A stretch of 64,000 nucleotides of DNA from Fulvia fulva (taxonomy: Eukaryota; Ascomycota; Dothideomycetes; Mycosphaerellales; Mycosphaerellaceae). Positions within the stretch are counted from its first letter, which is position 1; each line of letters starts with the position of its first letter. A model generated the notes under the pieces. The model worked only from the letters and a program-made list of their open reading frames with translations. It was not told where the DNA came from and ran no database searches. Shown piece by piece: positions 21,774-29,919 of the stretch. The stretch lies in NCBI RefSeq assembly GCF_020509005.1, contig NC_063024.1:1116001-1180000 (forward strand), in the 5' to 3' direction. The translations under genes and the position numbers were made by a program.

Positions 21774-23290
21774 ATGGTAGATTCCGAATCAACGCAAGCC
21801 AGCACCTCGGTCTATCAGAGAAACACCCCAGTCAAAATATCACAGCACTTCCCCAACGGACTAACACTGCAGTTCATCAGATCCGCTTGCAAGATGCAGA
21901 TTCCGCCGCTACGTTCATATCCGGCTTCCACGGTCCCGTCACACCCGAGCAGAGCCGACAAGTACGACGGAAAATTGACCTTCATCTCATGCCACTGTTG
22001 ATGGTGATGTATTTCATCCAATCTTTGGACAAGACAACGCTGGGGACCTCTTCAATACTTGGGTTGCTGGAGGATAACGGACTGAGCAAGTCACAATACA
22101 ATTGGCTCGGGACGATTTCCTACCTAGCGTGCTTGGTCTTCGAATGGCCGCAGAATTTGGGCTTGCAGCGATACCCACCTGGGAAGTGGATGGCATGCAA
22201 CATCTTGATCTGGGCGGTGGTCCTGTGCGCGACAAGCGCGTGTCACAACTTCGATGGTTTGTTCGTCTGTCGGTTACTGCTTGGAGCATGCGAAGGTTCC
22301 ATTACGGCTGGCTTTCTGATCATGACAAGCATGTTCTACACACACGACGAAGCCATGCCTAGAATCTCCTACTGGAGTCTGATGAACGGCGCCGCAAGCA
22401 TCTTCGCCGGCTTCGTCAGCTTCGGTGTGTACCACGTTGATAACGAGATCATTGCGCCCTGGAGAGTCTTCTACATCCTCACCGGTGGCATGACGCTCAT
22501 CGTCGGAGTCTGCTTCTGGTTCCTCATCCCCGACAACCCAATGCAAGCCCACTTCCTCACACCCGAAGAGCGCCTCAACGCCATAGCTAGGCTACGCAAC
22601 AAGAGCACCGGCGTTGAGAACAAACCCTGGAAACGCGAGCAATTCCTCGAAGCCCTCACAGATTGGAAAGTCTGGTCCTTCGCCCTCTACGCCGCAATCA
22701 GCAACATCTCAAACTCCATGGGAAACTATACCGCCCCCATCATTAAATCCCCCGGCTTCAACGTCGGCCAAACTACCCTCCTCGGCACCGTCAACGGCGC
22801 AATGGAAATGACCGCAATCCTCTTCGGCGTCTGGCTGTTCACCAAGCTCCCCAACTCCCGCGCCTTACTAGGCGCCTGGTTCGCTCTCCCGAACATCATC
22901 TCCGGCGTCCTCCTCGTCGCGCCCCCCTTGTCAGCCCAAGGCGTGCTCCTCTTTGCCATGTACATATCCTTCTGGGGCGGGCCCGCTTTCATCTTCGCGA
23001 TGGCTTGGCTGGCTGCGACGACTTCCGGACACACTAAGAAGACTACCGCTAATGCTATGCTATTCATCGGGTACTGCTTAGGTAATCTGTTAAGTCCGCA
23101 GATGTGGGAGGGGAAGTATGCACCGAGGTATTATGTGCCTTGGGGAATCATTTTGGGGACGTACGTGGCGAGGCCGGTTATGTTGGTAATTATGAGGTGG
23201 TATATGGTGAAGGAGAATCGGAGGAGGGAGAGGTACTTGGATGAGCATGGGGAGGAGGTTGATGTGACGATTTTTGGATGTCACGGATAA
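21774..23290 (+). CDS. MFS transporter, Dal5/allantoate permease family
   Basis: The major exon (from about 21881) encodes about 450 residues with 12 predicted membrane segments. Family hallmarks include RRKIDLHLMPLLMVMYFIQS with LDKTTLG, QYNWLGTISYL, EWPQNLGLQRYP, GKWMACNILIW and CRLLLGACEGSITAGF. This anion:cation symporter (Dal5/Tna1-type) family imports organic anions such as allantoate, nicotinate or similar carboxylates; the substrate cannot be read here. No ATG precedes the conserved region in the main frame. A first exon from ATG 21774 ending at GTCAAA (about 21831), joined after TTCATCAG, restores a continuous frame, but the donor is weak. The basic tail ends ENRRRERYLDEHG. Confidence 0.88.
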
Positions 23291-23621
23291 GGTGAATAAG
23301 GCGTTTCGGTATCCGTTGTAGATTATTTGCTTTGAGCTTGTTGAAGGGGAGCCAATGTGGTGGATACCACGAAGGCAACGGCAGTGTTCTTGAACTCACC
23401 TCAAGCGGCGACTCGAGTAGGGACCGCGAGTGAGACTCGTCTCTTCGCTCCTTCCTCCGCGAGCACGCAAACGCTATGAAATCGGCACATGCCGCTACGT
23501 CCGTGCGCGATTGCCTCTTCACACTGCTCCTGACTTCTTCCTGTTCTTCTCTCGACTTCAAGGTTCTCGACTCACAAACAAACCTCACCGACACTTCACT
23601 GTGTTCTGCACCACGACTACC
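23291..23621. other. Intergenic region
   Basis: This stretch of about 330 bp lies between the transporter and the broken BTB copy. Nothing specific was seen. Confidence 0.5.
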
Positions 23622-24334
23622 ATGACTACGCCAAGCAAGCGCACCATCGATCAAACCCGCCAACAGCAAAGAAAGTCAAGTGAGTCTCGACGACAATGAA
23701 TTTGTGATATATGGACTGACACCAAGTGTCGACTCGACTACGGCAAAGAACATCTAATTGATGTCCTCGTCGGTCCGCATCAAACAAGCTTCGCCGCGCA
23801 TAAGGGAGTCCTTTGCGCAGCTTCCGACTACTTCACCGCCGCCTGCTCCAAGACATGGGCTGAAGGTCAAGAAGGCATTGTGAAGCTACCAGAGGTCGAC
23901 CCCGAAGCATTCCAGGTGTTCCTTCACTGGGCCTATCGCGGCGAGCTCGATTGCAGCTACATTACCGAGCCCGAGCCGCGAGCCCGCTTACAAGTTCCAC
24001 CGCCTTCCTACCTGACTAGAAGGCCTGCGAGATGACGTTTCAAGGGGTCAAAACCAGCACCATCGAATATGCCTGGGGTGTCACGCCTGTGGGCTCGACC
24101 GTACAGATACTTTTCCTAGACATACTGGAGGTCGCAGAGAACTTGGAAAAGCATCTGGCACAGGACAAGGATATGCCTACTGAGGTTCTTCACTTCGCGT
24201 GTAAGTTTGCCTCGAACTGCTCGAGGCGTGATTGGGCTTTGTCTTATGACGATCGCTGCATGTACCATGAGCATGAGGAGGGCGAGAACTGTCTCGTTGA
24301 TTCCCGACAGACGAAGGGACGCGGAAAGAACTGA
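23622..24334 (+). pseudogene. Degenerate BTB paralogue
   Basis: The gene resembles the two BTB genes at 9.9-11.9 kb. A short basic exon (MTTPSKRTIDQTRQQQRKSS) is followed by a GTGAGT donor and a BTB core, HLIDVLVGPHQTSFAAHKGV, YFTAACSKTWAEGQEGIVKL and FLHWAYRGELD. The splice does not keep frame with the BTB core. The frame stops after YLTRRPAR, and the C-terminal part resumes in another frame with STIEYAWGV and RCMYHEHEEGENC. The helical LWVLGHYL segment is missing. Two frame breaks and an internal deletion make it a likely pseudogene. The C-terminal Cys/His cluster is still recognisable. Confidence 0.75.
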
Positions 24335-24711
24335 GAGAAGTCCAGCGGCGGATCTATCAATCTAAGGAAAGGTCATGATAACGTGGTAAGGGCAGAAGCA
24401 CCTCCCTCTGGACCTTGGGCAGCGGGGCAAAGGTCTGCACTTGCTTACCCTCGGGCGTCTTCATAGTGGTTGGCATGGTTCCAGTACTCGCAATCTGCTT
24501 TCGATATCGATTTCAGAACAAAGAGTTGTCCAGCAACGGTGTCATCCTACAGCCTTGGGTGTGAACTATACGTCGGCGTAGTGGAGGGATCGGCGGAAGT
24601 CTCTTCGGTACCTCGGAAGGCTCCTCTTCTCCGTTGTATCGAATCTTCTTCCAAACAAGCAATATCAGTAAAGGTCACATTCTGCGCGCGTAAAGTCGAG
24701 TGCTCAACACC
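24335..24711. other. Promoter side of the methyltransferase gene
   Basis: This stretch of 377 bp has no recognised gene. The ATG at 24712 lies in a good context (ACCATGG). Confidence 0.5.
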
Positions 24712-25527
24712 ATGGCATCAACCACAAGCACAGCTGGCAACGATTGGTCGGTCCACGCGCAACAATACGCCAAACACATCACAAGCTTCACAGGCAAAGG
24801 CGCCGCCGCGCTCGTCGCCTTCGTCAACGAATATGCTCCCTTGTCCCTCTCTTCAAAAGTTCTAGACGAAGGCGCAGGCACGGGGATAATGACCGAGATG
24901 CTCGTGGCGCAGCACCCAGGCATCACAGTCACGGCCGCAGACATTGCTCCTGGCATGCTCGAAATCTTGGATCAGCAGAAGCTACCCAATGTCAGCACAA
25001 AAGTCGTCGATGCTGCAGCAGACCATCAAGCTCAAGGCCTAGTCCCAAAATCCTATTCTCACGTCCTCAGCTCCTTTCTGGTACAGTTCGTCAATCCCGG
25101 CCAAGCTGCTGTCAACGAGATGTTTCGCATGCTTCAACCAGGCGGCACTCTCGGCATCGCGACCTGGGAAGTACTCTCGATGGGAGAGCCGTGGTTGATT
25201 GCGTGCAAGAATCTAGATCCGAACTTCACCTTCTCTACGCCCTTCAAATCGTTCAACAACGCGACATCCCTCGAAAATGCTCTCCAGGAAGCTGGGTGCA
25301 TGGACATTCACAGCACGAGTGCTGATATCTGGTGGGAACCTGATAGCGTGGAGCACTTTGTGGAAGTATTTATGGACTCGCAGAATCCGGCTTATGTAGT
25401 GATGCAGGAGGCGTTCCACGGGGACAGGGAGGAGGCGAGGGCGGAAATGACGAAGGTCGTGAGGGAGAGGTATGCGGATCTGAGGTTCTATTTGAAGGCT
25501 GTTTGTGTTGTTGGAAAGAAAGGGTGA
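24712..25527 (+). CDS. Class I SAM-dependent methyltransferase
   Basis: The protein is 271 residues in a single exon. The Rossmann-fold SAM site is clear: VLDEGAGTGIMTEMLV (motif I, about residues 50-65), VTAADIAPGMLEIL (acidic loop binding the ribose), then VVDAAADHQ and the post-I/II region SHVLSSFLVQFV followed by MFRMLQPGGTLGIATWEV. This matches the Methyltransf_11/25 group that methylates small molecules, often in secondary metabolism. The substrate is unknown. The start uses ACCATGG, one of the best contexts in the window; an in-frame Met four codons earlier is less favoured. No anchor or signal is seen, so it is probably cytosolic. The 3' flank carries a MITE 60 bp downstream. Confidence 0.9.
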   Translation: MASTTSTAGNDWSVHAQQYAKHITSFTGKGAAALVAFVNEYAPLSLSSKVLDEGAGTGIMTEMLVAQHPGITVTAADIAPGMLEILDQQKLPNVSTKVVDAAADHQAQGLVPKSYSHVLSSFLVQFVNPGQAAVNEMFRMLQPGGTLGIATWEVLSMGEPWLIACKNLDPNFTFSTPFKSFNNATSLENALQEAGCMDIHSTSADIWWEPDSVEHFVEVFMDSQNPAYVVMQEAFHGDREEARAEMTKVVRERYADLRFYLKAVCVVGKKG

Positions 25528-25587
25528 AGTTGCGATGAGATAGAAGGTGGCAGGGGTGGTGGCACGGACAGTCTGAGGCGGAAAGTG

Positions 25588-25949
25588 CCCAGTGTCTACG
25601 GACACGTTCCTCGTACCCGACCCTCTGTTGCGCCGGATCTCCTAAAGTCTGGAATCTAGACCCTAATTCTAAGCTAAACTTCGACTTTAATTAAGCTTGC
25701 TCGGCTTACTCGATGCTTGTAGTTGTTTAATATACAGCAAGATCGTGCTAAGCTGCCTATAAAGGGCTAGAAGGGTTAGAAGGGTAAGAGTTAGGGGTTA
25801 GGGTACAGTAGTTAGGGAGGGGTTAGGAGGGTTACGTAGGGTTACGTAGTATCTTCTAAAACAGTCGGGCGCCAGCTTATTAATTAGAATTAGTTAGGAT
25901 TCAATAGGCCGAAAGGTCGGGTCTAAGAAACGTGTCCCTAGAGACTGGG
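25588..25949. mobile_element. 362-bp MITE with 9-bp target duplication
   Basis: The element begins CCCAGTGTCTACGGACACGT and ends with an imperfect inverse of it; about 35 bp of each end pair with roughly 7 mismatches. It is flanked by an exact 9-bp repeat CGGAAAGTG (25579-25587 and 25950-25958), the length typical of Mutator-like transposition. The interior is non-coding and AT-rich on the left. On the right it has repeated TTAGGG-like units (about 25790-25850), resembling degenerate telomere repeat. It lies between the methyltransferase and the Myb-like gene, 94 bp before the latter's ATG. Confidence 0.85.
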
Positions 25950-26043
25950 CGGAAAGTGTAGCCGAGAGTCTGAGAAACGCGGACCTCACGCGACTTTGCC
26001 CTTTCTTACTTTTACAGCAACTTCACTGCATGCATGTGAAGCT

Positions 26044-26946
26044 ATGAGCAAATGGCTGTTGCGCTCAATGTTCTCTGACCTTCTGTCACGGGCAGTATTA
26101 CCGACACTTCACGCTCGGCCAAGCTTGACGTACTGGACCACATTGAGCTCAACATTCACAACATCTACTTCGAGCTATAACAAGCGGAAATCAGCGGCGA
26201 CTTGCCCTACCCATCGACGGTGGACTAAAGATGAAGATGAGATGCTCCAAAGCCTCCAGCAGCAAGGCAAGGACTGGCCAGAAATTGCGGCGACTATGCA
26301 GCGCTCCGCTAGCGCAACGCGTACCCGCTTCTTGCGGCTTCGACAAATGGCGTTGCGTCAGCTATCACCTCCACGAAGCAGGGTACCGTACACTGCAGCA
26401 GAGGACGCTTTGATCGTCAAGATGCGCAATGGTGGCAGTTCTTGGGCGCATATCGCAGCCGTATTTCCTGGCCGAAGTGTTGAAGCTATCATGACTCATT
26501 ATCATGGAAGTCTACGTGGCGGACATCACCTCAACACCAAATCTGGTCGTACGTGGACTCCAGATGAGATTGTGGAAGCGCATCGACTCAGGACTGATGT
26601 TGGAATGAGCTATGCGCAGATCGCAGACCGCTTTGGGAGGACCTACCAATCCATCTCAGGGCTTTTCAAGGTTTATGGTGTGCCGATCTGCGAGGTGTCC
26701 TGGAGGGCGAAGCGGTGGAAGCCAGAAGAGGATCAAAAGCTGCTGAGTCTGCGTGCCCAAGCAGTCCCCTGGCACATAGTAGCGCTTCAGCTGCCAGGTA
26801 GGTCCATTGCTGCGGCGAGGCATCGTTTATCCCATGCCCAACAGCTACGGACCCGCTCTTCAAGTCCACAAGCTGTCCTCCAGACAGACACGGAACGCCG
26901 AAGTGATGATGAAGTCGGCTCACCTTCGCTCAAGCCCGACCCTTAG
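26044..26946 (+). CDS. Myb/SANT-like DNA-binding protein
   Basis: The protein is 300 residues, single exon, from ATG 26044; the codons upstream have no better ATG. It carries at least four Myb/SANT-like helices with regularly placed Trp/Leu: [20 protein letters not shown] followed by WPEIAATM, then [40 protein letters not shown] and [20 protein letters not shown] followed by [15 protein letters not shown]. Such arrays occur in fungal transcription factors and telomere-binding proteins; the target here is unknown. The C-terminus is polar. Its last 27 nt overlap the 3' end of the P450 on the opposite strand. A MITE sits in its promoter region. Confidence 0.8.
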   Translation: MSKWLLRSMFSDLLSRAVLPTLHARPSLTYWTTLSSTFTTSTSSYNKRKSAATCPTHRRWTKDEDEMLQSLQQQGKDWPEIAATMQRSASATRTRFLRLRQMALRQLSPPRSRVPYTAAEDALIVKMRNGGSSWAHIAAVFPGRSVEAIMTHYHGSLRGGHHLNTKSGRTWTPDEIVEAHRLRTDVGMSYAQIADRFGRTYQSISGLFKVYGVPICEVSWRAKRWKPEEDQKLLSLRAQAVPWHIVALQLPGRSIAAARHRLSHAQQLRTRSSSPQAVLQTDTERRSDDEVGSPSLKPDP

Positions 26947-28428
26947 ATGACCATTCCTCCTCGGCACGAAGCAATCTTGCCAATCCATGTCATGCTCCGT
27001 GGTCCCATCCACCTTCAGGTCGAATCTCCGGAACAAATGCGCAAATGTATTGTACAGCTCCGCATACGCCACATTGATACCGATACAGCTTCTGCCTCCC
27101 CGAGAGAACGAGATCATCTTCGCTTCGAGCTACCGTGTGTCATCAGCAAGCCATCTCTCAGGTCTGAACACGAAAGGATCCTCGAATACATCAGCATCAA
27201 ATTTGTATACGTAGTTGGAGAAGGAGATTCGCGTGGTGGCTGGAATGTACTGGCCATCGAAAGTTGCTCCTTCTGTTGGCGTTAATCGCATCAGCCTGGC
27301 ACTGGTACCCATGGAGAAACGGATAGATTCCTTAATCACGGCGCGGAGATATGACAGTCGCTCCAGGTCGAGCTGTCGGTATAGCTTCATGGCATCAGGC
27401 ATCGCTTCGTCCAGCTCCTTCCTCAACTTTGTCAAAATACCTGGACTCTGCAAGATGTGCCACGTACCAAACGCCAGAGTGTTACTCGTTGTATCAGTAC
27501 CACCCAGGAACATTATACATGCATGAGCGGTCAATTCGCGTGGTGTCAGAGGTCGTTGTCCCTTCTCGACATTGGGATGCAGTGCCGTCGCGAAGATGCT
27601 GTCTGGAACCTCGCGATCATCCTCGGACTTTGCTGCGAGCGCTAAGACACGGTCCCTGCACGTCGCTTCGATGGCATCCAGTGCAGCCACGGCCGGAAAG
27701 TACTTCCTCTTTATCGATTTGGGTAGGCTTGCGATTAGAGCCATGAATACTCCTAGTGCTCTGTGAAAGTACCAAAGTGGTGGCATGATGTAGCTCATTT
27801 CATCCATGTCGAGCAGCATCTTGTGTCGGAATCCTGGTGCTTCCATAAGCCCAAACGACTCTTGGTACGTCCAGTGCATCGCCGTGTCACCGGTCAGAGC
27901 ACTGTACGCCGTGTCAAGCTGGACACTGTCTTGCTCGGCTTCCAGCTTCTTGAGGAAGAAGTCCAGCTTCTCATGCACCAACGGCTCCAACTTATCCACC
28001 TTTGCCTTCGAGAAGTGTGGTAAGAACATGTCTCTGAGCGGCTTCGCATCCTTCGCCGACGGGATCTGGAAGAACGACCCATCGACTGCTGGGTTGGCAT
28101 AGAAGGATGGATCTTTGTCGAACCTTGTGTTGGCTTTGAAGACCTGGCAGTAAGCATGCCAATCGTGGACGTGAAGCTCGTCTGGACGGACTCGAACGAT
28201 GGGGCCATATCTTCTGTGCCATTCTGGCAGGAGTTTGACAACCGACGTTGTCCCACCGCAGTCGATCGATGCGGCATACAGACTCGTGATACGAGCTAAT
28301 GGTGGTCCTGGAAAGCGAGCCAAAGGGTGAAGCGTAATGCGATAGATGTACTTCAGCAAAGAGTATACGATCAATACGAATAGAGCCAACAGCACTGGAT
28401 GTGGCAGCGAGAGCCAGAAGGATGACAT
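26920..28428 (-). pseudogene. Cytochrome P450 with one in-frame TAG before the heme loop
   Basis: From ATG 28428 the frame runs 432 codons to a TAG (27130-27132) and continues in the same frame to 26920, 502 residues in all, a normal fungal P450 length. It has an N-terminal membrane anchor (LLALFVLIVYSLLKYIY), the proline hinge ARFPGPPLAR, the I-helix FLGGTDTTS, the K-helix ESIR (ExxR), FRPERW, and the heme loop [10 protein letters not shown] with the cysteine ligand. The TAG lies between ERWLADDTR and LEAKMISF. It has cut off the heme ligand in a straightforward reading. CAG to TAG would explain it. Sequence of all other motifs is intact, so the lesion is recent, or the codon is read through, or the base is wrong. 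The substrate is unknown. Confidence 0.9.
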
Positions 28429-29681
28429 GGTTGCTGACTTCAGAAAGGGCGAGAAATCGATCGGGCTGCCCACCATGTATGTCTGCGAGTGTGCATACTT
28501 GTACTTACGCTCGACTATCCCAACAATCAAGCGCCGTCAGCTCCAGAATCAATAGTGCAGCCAAGTCTAAACCCTCATCTACACGTAGTGCAGAGCCGGA
28601 TCCTAGAATCCTGCACTCTTGGCGCTCGACCAATTCATTTTCAGGGCCTGGGACTGGCTTAGGTTCTCTACATAGACTGGCACGCTCTGAACCCGTCCAG
28701 GCAAAGGGACCTTCGCACACGACATCCGTTTTCGCAGGGACTTGGCGAAGTTCTGGTCACTTGGCCGTAGCTAGACCCTGTAGCGTTTTCGCTTACACTT
28801 GCTAAGGCTCAGCTGTATAGGGCACACAACAGCCGCACTTCACGACATGCAGCACTGTCCTACCTTGACAGAGTAATACAGTCAGTGTACCTGGCGCTTC
28901 CCTTTTGACGATAACCTCAGCCTCGATGGATCAGCTACAACACTTTGTGGCAGCATTGCTTGGCCTGCCCGTTCATGCACGATCTATTGCCAACGTAAAC
29001 TATGTGCACAATACTCTGAGTATCTACTTGCCATGATCGCATGTTCTCATTCGTAGAGTCGATTGTGTAGGAGTGTTGCGTACTGAAAAGGTCGGCGCAG
29101 TCCCTATGTCAAAGTGTCTGTCTGCGGCATCACGTAGATTTCGTCTTGCTCAATCTACTCACTTGAATGAGAGCGCCAACGAGTAGTATACCGTAGGCGC
29201 CTCGCATCATTCGATCGCCTTCGGTGCAGCGATGATGATCTCAGGCGCGGCTTGACAACCCGGCTCGCGAAGCATAGTCGAAGTGTCAGCATGAGGTGGG
29301 CACAATTCTAGTGCCGGAAAAGGCACCAACAAAGAAGATACAGCATGCGCCTCACGTCCGTTCAATCTCCTTCGGTGTTGCGATCCTCGCTGGCACAGCC
29401 CGCGGAGGATGGTAGATGTAAGCTGAAGTGCAAGGAAGAAGTGGGCACAATATCTGACTTTTTCTTTGGAAGCATACATCGGTAAAGACTGTGTTTCTTC
29501 TATTCTATGCCTGTAAGGACTGTGCTGTGCTCTATGTCCGCCTGATGCTGCCACAACTATGTTGCACCCATCCCGCAATGAAAATCGAGAACCACGCGAT
29601 GCTGCACGCCCGCTCGCTACCTTGGTGTCTGATGCAGCAGTCGGCAATCGACCACTGCATGAAGCGCCTCTGACTCTACCT
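28429..29681. other. Gene-poor intergenic region with a degenerate duplication
   Basis: This stretch of about 1.25 kb has no reliable gene. Two stretches, about 29196-29315 and 29350-29455, are imperfect copies of each other (both include a GCCTC..., TCGGTG... and GTGGGCACAAT... order). Confidence 0.5.
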
Positions 29682-29919
29682 TCACGACTCATTCTCACCA
29701 TCCTTCTCCCCCTCCACACTCTCATCGCCCTGCTCTTCCTGCTTCTCGCCGCTCTCTTCTGGCTGCGCTTCGACGACCCGTTTCTTCGTATCAGGCTGAC
29801 GTGGGTCAGTGAAGTCGCGAGGCCGCTGTATTTTGGTCGGCGACGACGGTGCGAGCGGGCTGGACTGTGCTGTTGGGCTCGACTGTGTACCTGTGCTTGA
29901 GGCATCGCCCATTGAGATG

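Noticed and set aside
25780..25860. TTAGGG-like units as a chromosome end or interstitial telomere
   Set aside because: The units are degenerate and lie inside a MITE with normal genes on both sides.
21774..28428. Transporter, methyltransferase, P450 and Myb-like gene as a biosynthetic cluster
   Set aside because: No backbone synthase is present, the P450 carries a stop, and the genes are on both strands with a MITE between them; proximity alone is weak.
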